From NCBI GenBank assembly GCA_965224535.1, contig CBDCZR010000040.1, forward strand, positions 51,280-115,279: a stretch of DNA of 64,000 bases, in the 5' to 3' direction. Origin of the DNA: JBCDHN01 sp965224535 (GTDB lineage: Bacteria; Verrucomicrobiota; Verrucomicrobiia; Verrucomicrobiales; DEV007). Shown in pieces: positions 33,941 to 42,331 of the stretch. The first letter of the stretch is position 1, and each line of letters opens with the position of its first letter. The position numbers were made by a program, and so were the translations under genes. The notes beneath the pieces were generated by a model. The model searched no databases. It worked only from the letters and a program-made list of their open reading frames with translations, and was not told where the DNA came from.

Positions 33941-36367
33941 CTAGCGTTTCCGCAGCAACTCCGATAACGCCACCGCACGAACGATATCCTTCAATCGATA
34001 CCCCTGCCGTTTTGCCTCTTCGACGATGGCGTGCATGTCCTCGCGATCGTCCACCGTCATGACCCGGCGCAGCGCGTAGGTGCAGAGATGCTCGACGAAG
34101 GCTTCGACAAAGCGATCGCGGTCATCCTGGAGCAACTGCTTGAACTCCGCGGCATCGGCAAACCCGCGGCCGTCCGGCATTTCGCCGCTGGCATCAACCG
34201 GCGGATCATCGCCTGTTCCGTGCTCGACGAACTCGTGGGTTCGCCATTGGCCAATCGCGTCGAATTGATCAAACGCCAGCCCCAGCGGATCGATCGTGCT
34301 GTGGCAGGCGGCGCAATTCGGGTCCTGGGTGTGCGCCTCCAGTTTTTGCCGAATCGTGGCCCTTGGACTGTCGGGCGGATTCGGCTCAATCGGATCGACA
34401 TTCGCTGGCGGCGGTGGCGGCGTTTTGCCGAAAATCGCTTCGCTGACCCAAACTCCGCGATGAACCGGACGATGCCGCGTTCCGTCGGACGTCAGCCCTA
34501 AAATCGCACCCATCGTGAGCAATCCGCCGCGATTGTTTTCCGGTCGTAACGCCACCCGCTGAAATCCGGACGAATCCGGCTCGGGCAGACCGTAAAACTC
34601 GGTGAGGCGCGGATTCGCCACCGTCCAATCGGAATGAAGAAACGCGCCGATCGGCAGATTGTTCGCAAAAACCTCGCGGAAATACTGCACCACCTCTTCG
34701 CGCATACTCGCCTCCAGCCACACGTCGTAATCTGGGTAGAGCTTGCGATCCGGCGGAAACATTCCCAAACGATGCAGTTGGAGCCACTGACGCGGGAAAT
34801 CGTCGATAAACCGGCTGATTTTCGGATCCGCCAGCATGCGATTCACCTGCGCGGCCAAGTTTTCGCCCTTCAGCTTGCCCGACCGAGCTGCATCGCGTAG
34901 CTCGGCATCCGGCATCGAACTCCAAAGCAGGTACGAAAGCCGGGAAGCCAGCTCGAAATCGTTCAACTGCTTCCGAGGCTCGGGATCGCCCTCGACCAAA
35001 TACGTGAAATTCCGCGAAGTCAGCACCCCGAGCAGCGCCACTTGGTAAGCCGATTCCACGTCTTCGCCAAACTTGCGCTCCGATTCGTAGGATTGCAGGT
35101 AGGGCCTGATTTCTTCCACCGAAACCGGCCGCCGCCAGGCACGCTCCGCAAAACGCTGCAAATGGCTCGCCACCGCGTCGATGGTCGCCTCTTCCGGCGG
35201 CACGACGCCTTCGCGCGTGTTTCGCTCGTCGGAAGATTCAATCGGCCCTTCCCACTCGATCCAATCGAGCAACACCGCGGAATAAATCCCGTTCCCGTCT
35301 TCATCGAACATCTTCGGCGCAACCGGATTCAGCAGGCTCGTTTCGCTGCTGTGAGTGAAAATGTAGTTGGGGCTGGAGAGCGCGTTGCGATAATGCCCGC
35401 CCTTGCGCCGATCGATGATGTCCGTGGCCACCACGTTGAAGTGGATCTGCGTCGGCATCTCCAGAAACACCTCAAATTCGTAGATTTCCGGCTCGTCTTC
35501 CGGCGCCAGGATGTCCAGCTCGATCAGTCCCTCGTTCGTGTCCTCCGTCGTTCGCGCGCCGATCCGCAAATGCGCCGTTTGCCCGCCGGGAGGTCGAATT
35601 CCGCTCGCTTTCAATTTCGCGCGGTAAAGACCGCTGTGCTCCGGCCCGGTTTTCCCGAACCAATTCGAGGAAAGCGCCGAAATCTGCCGTCCCGGGAAGA
35701 GTAGAGCGCGCAAAGGCCGCTTGATCCCGAATCGCTCCAAATATTCCTGCTGCGCCTTGCCGCCCCGATAGCGCAAATCCGCCGCCGTTTTGCGAATTTT
35801 TCGCGTTTCGATCGGTTTTTCCGGAAACGCGCGCGCCAACACCGTCTCCGCCGCCTTGTAATAGCGCTCCACGTGTGATGGTGACAGCGAGAGCTCCGAC
35901 CCAATCCGCTCAAACCCATGCCACAGCGTATCCGCGTTCAACTCGCCGGGTCTCGCAGAATCGTAACGCACGCCCAGCAAATCGTAGACCGTGTTTTGAT
36001 ATTCCTTCCGGCTCAGCCGATAATGCGCCACTGGCGGTCGCGCCGCCATTCGAGCCTCCCGGCCCTCGCGAATCTTCGTATCGAGATAGCCGATCACCTG
36101 CGCGATCTCCGCCTCAGTCGGCCGCGGCTCATCCTCCGGCGGCATTTCTCCCGCATTGATCCGCTCCACCACCTCCGCCCAAAGGTGAGCATCGAGGCCC
36201 GTTGCGAAATCGCGGGAAAGCTCGTCGATCCGCAAATCGCCCTTTTCTTTGTCCGGTCCGTGACAACTAACGCAGTGCGTCTCCAGAAACGTTTCGAACG
36301 GTTCCGAGGCCCAAAGGACCACCGCTGAGGCAAAATACGTCGAGAAAATGAGCGAAAATCGAATCAT
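33941..36367 (-). CDS. PSCyt1/DUF1592-type c-type cytochrome protein
   Basis: This 808-residue exported protein is a PVC-typical multi-domain cytochrome. A signal peptide (MIRFSLIFSTYFASAVVLWA) precedes a PSCyt1 haem site at about 32-36 (HCVSCHGPDKEKGDLRIDEL). Next come DUF1587 (HYRLSRKEYQNTVYDLLGV), DUF1595/DUF1592 (ESAYQVALLGVLTSRNFTYL), DUF1588 (RGGLLTMGAILGLTSDGTRH) and DUF1585 (DRFVEAFVEHLCTYALRRVM), with a second haem-like motif CAACHSTIDPLGLAFDQFDA. It presumably works with DUF1552 in periplasmic oxidation or degradation; the substrate is not known. Confidence 0.92.
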   Translation of the reverse strand: MIRFSLIFSTYFASAVVLWASEPFETFLETHCVSCHGPDKEKGDLRIDELSRDFATGLDAHLWAEVVERINAGEMPPEDEPRPTEAEIAQVIGYLDTKIREGREARMAARPPVAHYRLSRKEYQNTVYDLLGVRYDSARPGELNADTLWHGFERIGSELSLSPSHVERYYKAAETVLARAFPEKPIETRKIRKTAADLRYRGGKAQQEYLERFGIKRPLRALLFPGRQISALSSNWFGKTGPEHSGLYRAKLKASGIRPPGGQTAHLRIGARTTEDTNEGLIELDILAPEDEPEIYEFEVFLEMPTQIHFNVVATDIIDRRKGGHYRNALSSPNYIFTHSSETSLLNPVAPKMFDEDGNGIYSAVLLDWIEWEGPIESSDERNTREGVVPPEEATIDAVASHLQRFAERAWRRPVSVEEIRPYLQSYESERKFGEDVESAYQVALLGVLTSRNFTYLVEGDPEPRKQLNDFELASRLSYLLWSSMPDAELRDAARSGKLKGENLAAQVNRMLADPKISRFIDDFPRQWLQLHRLGMFPPDRKLYPDYDVWLEASMREEVVQYFREVFANNLPIGAFLHSDWTVANPRLTEFYGLPEPDSSGFQRVALRPENNRGGLLTMGAILGLTSDGTRHRPVHRGVWVSEAIFGKTPPPPPANVDPIEPNPPDSPRATIRQKLEAHTQDPNCAACHSTIDPLGLAFDQFDAIGQWRTHEFVEHGTGDDPPVDASGEMPDGRGFADAAEFKQLLQDDRDRFVEAFVEHLCTYALRRVMTVDDREDMHAIVEEAKRQGYRLKDIVRAVALSELLRKR

Positions 36368-36537
36368 AAGAAATCTGTGGAGAAAACCACGGGCTAACCA
36401 AATCCGAAACTTTCATGCATGTCGTGCGACGCACTGGTGATTTTTTCCTGAGTGCTGAAGCTATTTTCAAAGGCCAAATTTTCAATTAATCCTAAATAAT
36501 CCTTGCTTTCCGCTATTTTCCTGACAATCAAGGGAGA

Positions 36538-37026
36538 GTGGAATTGGCTTCACTAACCATCGAATGTGCGGATCGGGAAGAAAAACGCTTCACGCTCCAG
36601 AAGGAACGTACTTCGCTAGGCCGGCATCTGGACAACGACATCGTGATCGATGACGAATATCTATCCAGGTTCCACGCGGAAATCCGCGCCACGCCCGATG
36701 GAAGGATGGAACTCGCCGATCTGGAGTCGCACAACGGAACCAAGATCAACGGAAAACGGATCAAGAGGCCGGTGATCCTGAAAAATGGGGATATCCTGCG
36801 ATTCGGGCTGATCCAAGGACGCTATGAAAAGCTCCACTTTTTGGAAACGGCGTTTCTTCCGCGCTCAGGCCAGGTCGATTCATCTCCACCCAACCGCAAT
36901 ATGTCAACCAACGAGCTGTCCGGGGTGGTTCTGAGCTTCGAAGAATTTGATTCCCCTCCCATGGATAGTTCATCGAGTCAGGCAACTTCCCGAGCCGCCG
37001 CCCCCTCCCCTGTCCTGGATTCCTAG
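36538..37026 (+). CDS. FHA-domain protein
   Basis: This 162-residue protein is mostly one forkhead-associated domain, which binds phosphothreonine. Conserved residues are present: SLGRHLDNDIVIDDEYLSRF (Gly-Arg and Ser), then His of RFHAEI, and LADLESHNGTKINGKRI (Asn-Gly-Thr). About 60 C-terminal residues are low-complexity, rich in Ser and Pro. It starts at a GTG (36538). It could read out the Ser/Thr kinase encoded at 50.5 kb, although nothing ties the two together except their presence. Confidence 0.9.
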   Translation: MELASLTIECADREEKRFTLQKERTSLGRHLDNDIVIDDEYLSRFHAEIRATPDGRMELADLESHNGTKINGKRIKRPVILKNGDILRFGLIQGRYEKLHFLETAFLPRSGQVDSSPPNRNMSTNELSGVVLSFEEFDSPPMDSSSSQATSRAAAPSPVLDS

Positions 37027-37142
37027 CCAGCTATCCAGAATCGACGGATACCTTACTTGGGCCGCCAGCACCGCCTTTCGCAAGTGGTAGGACGCTTTAA
37101 AATGTAACCCTGGACCAAGGCGGCGGAGTTGAATTACCGATC

Positions 37143-37511
37143 ATGAAGCTCGCAATATTTGCTCTTGTCTTGGCCCACGCAGCGATCGTCTCCCTGCCCG
37201 CTGCCGAGCGCCCTAACATTGTCCTCATCCTGTCGGACGATCTCTCCTACCGCGACCTCAGCATCAAGAAGGACATCGAATGCCTCAACGACCTGGCCGA
37301 CGATCATCCGGAGATCGTGGCGCGGGTTCGCCAGATCTTCGCCGAAGCGCACGAAGACAGCGAGTGGTTCCGCAATCCCGGCGACAGCGACGAATTCTTT
37401 GCCGCCAAGACCGCCAAAGCCCGCGCCGAGGGCAGTTTGCAGGTGCCGACGCCGCCCAATGGGATGGAGTTGAGCGAGAAGTGGAAGAAAACAATCGCGG
37501 GGTCGCGATAG
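37143..37511 (+). pseudogene. Internally deleted sulfatase
   Basis: The N-terminus is a normal exported sulfatase (signal peptide MKLAIFALVLAHAAIVSLPA, then AERPNIVLILSDDLSYRDLS with metal-binding Asp-Asp). After that the frame jumps straight to a sulfatase C-terminus: DIECLNDLADDHPEIVARVR, typical of the end of this family. The central part, including the CxPxR formylglycine motif and roughly 300 or more residues, is missing without a frame change. Any product would be catalytically dead. The intact sulfatase is nearby at 38655-40055. Confidence 0.85.
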
Positions 37512-37535
37512 GGCCAGAAGTGAGGAGTGTCAGTG

Positions 37536-38549
37536 TTAGCCCACCGCCGCTTCCTCCGGCAACTGCTGGCAAAATTCGTTCAGTGATTTGGCTTGGATGG
37601 AAAGCGAGAAAAGCTCGTCGAGTTGTTCCTCGTCGAGTAGTTCGATTCGCTTCGCGACATCGTCTTTCAACGGGCCAAAGCGGACTTTCAAGTTTTGCAG
37701 CAAGAATCCACGTTTTCCCTTTTCGATTCCCTTTTCGATTCCAATTCGTTCGGCGCTGGTAATGTAAGGCATGGTTTGGTCGGATTCGTAAGTTTCAATA
37801 TCGGCCAGGAGCCGGCTTTCTTCAAGGTCCGGCAAGGTGATCATCCAGTCGATCAATTCGTAAATCGCCTGGATATCTTCCTTGCTGTGGCCCGCGATGT
37901 AAAGCTGCTTGATGAGCCCAAATTTGCGCTGGCGCAGCTCCGCAGGTTTGCGCCGAAACTTCAGTTCGTCTAGCTGAGCCAAAATCAGCAGCCCGGCTGC
38001 TTCGGCCTTTTGCAGCAACTGCGCGCGTTGCGATTCAAAATCGAGCAGCTTCTGCGAACCGAATACAAATTCCAGCCGATTGTTCAACACGCTGCGCGCG
38101 TAGCGGTCCGGCCGCCATTTGGGATCGCCATCGGCCAAAATCACCAAACTCACGACTTCTTGGCCGACGTAGTCCTCCAACCGGTAATTGTAACCGTAGA
38201 CTCGGCGCGGTAGATGCTTGTCAGGCTCGTTTTGCACCTCCACGTGCAGGTAGAGCAACTGCGTTTCACCTGTTTTCAAGCTCACTTGCACAAAGACGTC
38301 GGCGTGGCGCTTGCCCAGCTTGGCTTTTCGCGCCACAGCGCGCAGTTCTTTGTCGAGAAAGACGACCGGCTGAGTCCAGTCGATCGCGTCGTGGACGCTG
38401 GGGAAGAGGATGAAGAGAAACTGGCGCAGATGACGGCGCAGAGCCTCTTTCCAGGCTCCATCTCGATCGGCGCGGCGCTTTTGGGCTTCTTGCGATGGGT
38501 GGCGGCCTTTTTCGCTGGCTTTTTCGGCATCGCCCAGCTTTGCAGTCAT
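37536..38549 (-). CDS. Rpn-family nuclease/DUF4351-type protein
   Basis: This 337-residue protein resembles cytoplasmic Rpn/PD-(D/E)XK family nucleases: WTQPVVFLDKELRAVARKAK, KRHADVFVQVSLKTGETQLL (core Asp) and YLHVEVQNEPDKHLPRRVYG with the core E-x-Q. A GIEKGIEKGKR linker leads to a DUF4351-like C-terminal domain (LQNLKVRFGPLKDDVAKRIE). This gene keeps the expected Gln after the catalytic Glu, unlike the first Rpn gene at 8772. An in-frame ATG (at about 37772, MPYITSAERIGIEKG) would start a 77-residue C-terminal protein. Genes of this family are often mobile and in many copies. Confidence 0.8.
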   Translation of the reverse strand: MTAKLGDAEKASEKGRHPSQEAQKRRADRDGAWKEALRRHLRQFLFILFPSVHDAIDWTQPVVFLDKELRAVARKAKLGKRHADVFVQVSLKTGETQLLYLHVEVQNEPDKHLPRRVYGYNYRLEDYVGQEVVSLVILADGDPKWRPDRYARSVLNNRLEFVFGSQKLLDFESQRAQLLQKAEAAGLLILAQLDELKFRRKPAELRQRKFGLIKQLYIAGHSKEDIQAIYELIDWMITLPDLEESRLLADIETYESDQTMPYITSAERIGIEKGIEKGKRGFLLQNLKVRFGPLKDDVAKRIELLDEEQLDELFSLSIQAKSLNEFCQQLPEEAAVG

Positions 38550-38654
38550 CCCAAGGCGGTGTCGAGACGAATTGATCGACGCATGCCCCCGCCGATGCGA
38601 AGCTACCCGATGCCTGCCAAATCAGCCAACATGGGAGTTGGCAAGTGATGGCGC

Positions 38655-40055
38655 CTACATCGGCGCAATGCGGCGCGATCCCACGTCGGTGGTTAGCAAA
38701 ACGTGCTGGTCGAAGCTTTCGGCGATCAATTCGGCTTTCAGTTCGGAAAATTCGGGATCGTCCCAGAGATTTCGGTGCTCCCACGGGTCGGAGTCCAGGT
38801 CGTAGAGTTCTCCCAGGCCGAATCCGTGATAAACCGTCAATTTGTAGGCTCCGCGGCGATGCATCGTGGCGAATGCGCCGGGACCGCCGGTGAAAAACGC
38901 GTCCAGCGAGTCGAAATACTCGCAGCGCACGGATTCGCGGATTTTGTCGCCAGGTTGCGAGCCGTCGAGAATTGGCCGCAACGAGCGTCCCTGAAAGTAG
39001 TCCGGCAGCGGAATTTGCGCCGCATCCAGCACCGTGGCGGACAAATCCAGCAATTCCACCAGCCCATCGGCGATTTGCCCGGCTTTGGCGACGCCCGGCC
39101 AGCGAAAAATGAGCGGCACCCTCACCAAGCCCTCGTAAAAGCGGCAGCCTTTGAACATCAAGCCGTGATCGCCGAGCGTCTCGCCGTGATCGCTGGTGAA
39201 GCCGACCAACGTGTTCTCCGCTTGGCCGGTTTCCTCAAGCTTTGCCAGCAATTCGGCCAGTTTGTCGTCGATTAGCGCGATCATGGCGTAGTAGCGGGCC
39301 TGAGCTTCTTTTGCGCCGTGATCATCCGGGCGGCGGATTTCGTCCTGAAAGTCGATTTTCGCCAGTTTTTGCTGCGTTTCCAGGTCGGATTCCTCAAAAT
39401 GCGGTCCCGGCATGTCCTCAGCCGCGAATTGGTCGGCGTAGCTTTTTGGCGGGATAAACGGCGGGTGTGGATCGTAGACGTTGACGGTCAAAAACCACGG
39501 TGAATCGCGTTTTTCGCTCACGAACGCCGCGGCTTGCTCGCAAGCCCAGGTGGTTTGGTGAAACTCCGCTGGCACGCGATCCGGACTTTCGCGCATGTCG
39601 TCCAAATCGCCGCCTTTTTCGCGAACCCAGTCGGCGTAGTCGTGCCCGTCTTCCCAGTCATCGCGCGGTGCATGGCTAAACTTCCAAAACCGGTAGCCGT
39701 CGTCCAAACGCGGCTCGGTTCGCCGACCGGAGCTGGTGAGATGAAATTTGCCGATGTTTCCGCAATCGTAGCCGGAATCGGCCAACAGTTTGGAAATCAG
39801 CGGCGGCGCATCGGCGGGGAACGATTCGTTGCCGTTGCGGGTGTTGTGGAGCCGGCTGGGGTAAAGGCCGGTCATAAAACTGGAGCGACTGGGGGTGCAG
39901 ATGGGGCTCTGACAGTAACAATGGGTGAACGCGGTTCCTTCGGCCACGAGCTGGTCGATGGTTGGCGTGCGAACGTGGGGATTGCCCAGCGCGCCGATGG
40001 TGTCGAAGCGTTGCTGGTCGGTGCAGAACCACAAAATGTTGGGGCGTGAGGACAT
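38655..40055 (-). CDS. Sulfatase without a signal peptide
   Basis: This 466-residue sulfatase starts at the ATG at 40055 (MSSRPNILWFCTDQQRFDTI). The formylglycine consensus CxPxR is present in QSPICTPSRSSFMTGLYPSR, and metal-binding residues are in FTSDHGETLGDHGLMFKGC. No signal peptide precedes the sulfatase fold, so it is probably cytoplasmic, which is unusual for PVC sulfatases that are mostly exported. Possible substrates are sulfated sugars or choline-sulfate-like small molecules; neither can be chosen from sequence. It is monocistronic. Confidence 0.9.
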   Translation of the reverse strand: MSSRPNILWFCTDQQRFDTIGALGNPHVRTPTIDQLVAEGTAFTHCYCQSPICTPSRSSFMTGLYPSRLHNTRNGNESFPADAPPLISKLLADSGYDCGNIGKFHLTSSGRRTEPRLDDGYRFWKFSHAPRDDWEDGHDYADWVREKGGDLDDMRESPDRVPAEFHQTTWACEQAAAFVSEKRDSPWFLTVNVYDPHPPFIPPKSYADQFAAEDMPGPHFEESDLETQQKLAKIDFQDEIRRPDDHGAKEAQARYYAMIALIDDKLAELLAKLEETGQAENTLVGFTSDHGETLGDHGLMFKGCRFYEGLVRVPLIFRWPGVAKAGQIADGLVELLDLSATVLDAAQIPLPDYFQGRSLRPILDGSQPGDKIRESVRCEYFDSLDAFFTGGPGAFATMHRRGAYKLTVYHGFGLGELYDLDSDPWEHRNLWDDPEFSELKAELIAESFDQHVLLTTDVGSRRIAPM

Positions 40056-40135
40056 GTAGGTGCGAGTTAAAACAGGACAGGCGGGCAATTTCCCGAAGGA
40101 GGAAAATCCTCTCCGATCCGGGTCGAAAGTCGAAA

Positions 40136-40429
40136 TTAAGGGGCCTTGAGAGCCAACTTGTCGATATTCTCTGCCAAGTCGAAATCCAGGTTTGTGAGGC
40201 CGCCGGCGGAGTGTGTCGTCAGCGTCAAATACACCTCGCGCCAGCGTATGTCGATGTCCGGATGATGATTTGCGGCTTCGGCCAAATCCGCGACTTTGCG
40301 GACGAATTCAATGCCGTCCAAATACGCTTCGAATTTCACCGATCGACGAATTCCGTCCCCTTCCAGCTTCCACTCGGGAATCGCGGAAAACCGGGATCGG
40401 ATGGTGGGTTTGTCGAGCAATTCAGCCAT
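40136..40429 (-). CDS. Pterin-4a-carbinolamine dehydratase
   Basis: This 97-residue protein dehydrates 4a-hydroxytetrahydropterin, recycling the cofactor of aromatic amino acid hydroxylases. The diagnostic motif is ANHHPDIDIRWREVYLTLTT with two conserved histidines, followed by HSAGGLTNLDFDLAENIDKL. Length fits PhhB/DCoH. No aromatic amino acid hydroxylase is visible in the window. The gene overlaps nothing; the following TIR gene is on the other strand. Confidence 0.93.
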   Translation of the reverse strand: MAELLDKPTIRSRFSAIPEWKLEGDGIRRSVKFEAYLDGIEFVRKVADLAEAANHHPDIDIRWREVYLTLTTHSAGGLTNLDFDLAENIDKLALKAP

Positions 40430-40486
40430 GCGCCAGCCAAATCCGTAAATTCGCTACGCGCAACTTCCAAAACCAAATCCACCGGC

Positions 40487-41433
40487 ATGAAATCGCGTTT
40501 TACGACGTCTTCATCAGCCATTCCAGCAAGGACAAAGCCGGCCTCGTCCGCGAGTTGGCCACCTTGTTGCAGGAAACCTACGGCCTGGCGGTTTGGCTGG
40601 ACGAACGCAAGCTGAAGGTGGCCGACAAACTGCGACGCGCGATCGACGAGGCGCTGGTCCAGTCGCGTTTCGGCGTGGTGGTGCTCAGCCCGGCTTCGGC
40701 GCAGTCGCCCTGGGTGAGCCGGGAGATCGATTCCATGGTCGAGCGCGACAATCGCGGTCAAATGCGGATCGTCCCAGTTTACCACGAGTTGACGGTGGAG
40801 GAGGCGCACCAAACCTGGCCGTTGCTTTCCGGTCACGTGGGTTCTTCCAGCGAATTTGGCGTCGAGCGCGTGGCTGAGGAGATCGCCGAAGCCGTGGCCG
40901 CGGACTCGGAAAGCTCGGGCAACGACGTGCGGGCACCGTTTTCCGTGCCGGGCGAGTTGTTGCCGTTTTTGGTGGATCGCGAGGAGCAGGATTTCACGGT
41001 GGAGCAGGCTATCGCAACCCGCCCCAACACGTCACGCCGGCCCACGGTTTGCGTGGTGCATGGCGACGAGGCGGATTGCGCGGACATGTATCTGGAGCGC
41101 TTGGCGAAGCATTCGTTGGGGCTGATCGCGCCGGGTTTTTGCAACGCGCCGATCAAGAAATACCCGGTGATTTGGCCGGAGCGCCTTCCAGACCTGGCCG
41201 AGTTGCCCGCCTGGCTAAGTCGGGAGTTGCAAATCGAGCTGAATCGCGGCCGGGCCGGGCATTCCACGCGAAACCAAGCCCCAAACCCCGGCGCATCGAG
41301 CGATCCCGCGGCCCCTACGCCGATCCGTGTGGGGATTGGCAATTCGACTGACTGGAACCGCCGAGTAAGGACCCGCACGTCCGGTGGTGTGGGGGACCGG
41401 GGTTCAAACCCCGCTCCTACCCGATTCGCCTAG
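40487..41433 (+). CDS. TIR-iSTAND immune-type protein, damaged at both ends
   Basis: A TIR domain of about 130 residues (YDVFISHSSKDKAGLVRELA, AVWLDERKLKVADKLRRAID, SPWVSREIDSMVERD) carries the WxxxE pattern expected of NAD-cleaving TIRs. It is followed by a segment matching the inactive-STAND fold (LPFLVDREEQDFTVEQAI, TVCVVHGDEADCADMYLERL). The TIR frame has no start codon: the best ATG (40487, MKSRF) is one base out of frame, and one more T in the T4 run at 40498-40501 would restore MKSRFYDVFISHSSKD. The C-terminus after about 41260 runs into group II intron sequence. Function or expression is doubtful, or the shift is a sequencing error. Confidence 0.75.
41260..41424 (+). ncRNA. Remnant of the 3' end of a group II intron (domains V and VI)
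   Basis: The stretch near 41350-41424 folds as domain V: ACCGCCG pairs with CGGTGGT, and the inner hairpin GTAAGGACCCGCAC is degenerate. A domain VI hairpin follows (GGGGACCGGGGTTCAAACCCCGCTCC) and the end CCTACCCGAT, typical of bacterial intron 3' termini. No intron-encoded protein lies upstream; the TIR gene does instead. The intron is therefore a fragment and cannot self-splice with its 5' half missing. The inner mismatches suggest decay. Confidence 0.65.
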
Positions 41434-42122
41434 TTTCGTGGCCATTCGCAGATAAACCCGTGCGTATCACCGGTCTCTTCGACGAGGTAACCGAACCACC
41501 CAGCCCCGGAGGAGACTTGGGCTCCTAACGGGCCGTTCTTTCTGGGAGAGGGCTGACCATCAGCCCAAGCTGAAAACTCAAGTGGTGTGTGATCGACCCA
41601 TTTCATAGGTGTGTCTGCTCCACCCTCCCGTGCCAGACCGATCCAGAATCGTTTTCCCTTCGCGACATCTGAGCGGTATTCGAGAACTTCTTCCCATTCC
41701 CGCTCATCACTAATCGAAACAAGGTTTCCGCCCAATCGCCGACATTCTTCCTGAGCCTGTTTCCACGTAGTTTGTTGGTCAATCCAAAGGTAAAAGCTCT
41801 TCCGTCCCCGGTGCGCATCTTTTGGAATTTCCGGCTCTGGAGTTGTAACCACGGGCTCCGACTTTACGGGCGAGAGACGCTTGATTTCCTTTTTTATGGC
41901 GAGCGCTCCGTCTAAGTCTCCCGCTTTCGTTGTGGCTTCGAGTTGGCGTTGCAGAATGGCAACTACCTCTTGCCTTTTCTTTTGAAGTTCAGTTTGTAAC
42001 TCCGCTTGCTTCTCCAACTCCCATTCGTTGAGCTTTTGGATTAGCGTTGCTGACTCCTCAGGTAGTTCAGCTAATGCGACGAGCGAAAACAAAAAAAGTG
42101 GGGCGACTATGAGATACTTCAT
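41430..42122 (-). CDS. Exported coiled-coil protein with a C-type lectin domain
   Basis: This 230-residue protein has a signal peptide (MKYLIVAPLFLFSLVALAEL), then about 60 residues of charged heptads (ESATLIQKLNEWELEKQAEL, then KKRQEVVAILQRQLEATTKA) predicted to be coiled coil. The C-terminal half is a C-type lectin-like domain: YLWIDQQTTWKQAQEECRRL, GGNLVSISDEREWEEVLEY, FWIGLAREGGADTPMKWVD and GFICEWPRN, with the hallmark WIGL. It may bind sugar or surface ligands outside the cell. Its 3' end abuts the group II intron remnant. Confidence 0.85.
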   Translation of the reverse strand: MKYLIVAPLFLFSLVALAELPEESATLIQKLNEWELEKQAELQTELQKKRQEVVAILQRQLEATTKAGDLDGALAIKKEIKRLSPVKSEPVVTTPEPEIPKDAHRGRKSFYLWIDQQTTWKQAQEECRRLGGNLVSISDEREWEEVLEYRSDVAKGKRFWIGLAREGGADTPMKWVDHTPLEFSAWADGQPSPRKNGPLGAQVSSGAGWFGYLVEETGDTHGFICEWPRN

Positions 42123-42149
42123 CAGTTAAGTGGTCGATTGAGGCGAGAC

Positions 42150-42331
42150 CTTATGGCTGCCCGATCTGGTCGCGCAAGCCGTTCCTGAATTGAAAGTGAA
42201 GAGGCATGATGCGCCGGTTGGTCCAACCATATCGCGGGTTGCCCGTCCGCACGGACGCACAGAGCCGCATTTTCAGAACCTCCTCACGGTGAGGAGGCCA
42301 CAGTGAAAACGAACACAAACCAAAACGCATC
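42150..42331 (+). ncRNA. Candidate IS110 bridge RNA/5' regulatory region
   Basis: This noncoding stretch upstream of the IS110 transposase is where IS110-group elements encode the structured bridge RNA that pairs with target and donor DNA. It is rich in hairpins: CCTCCTCACGGTGAGGAGG, GGTTGGTCCAACC and GTCCGCACGGAC. In addition GGCATGATGCG (42203-42213) is exactly complementary to CGCATCATGCC (42326-42336), which covers the transposase start codon at 42332. The role is inferred from the family; element ends are not resolved. Confidence 0.45.

Noticed and set aside
41390..41424. tRNA-like T-arm (GGGGTTCAAACCCC)
   Set aside because: No acceptor, D-arm or anticodon arm lies around it. It fits domain VI of the group II intron remnant.
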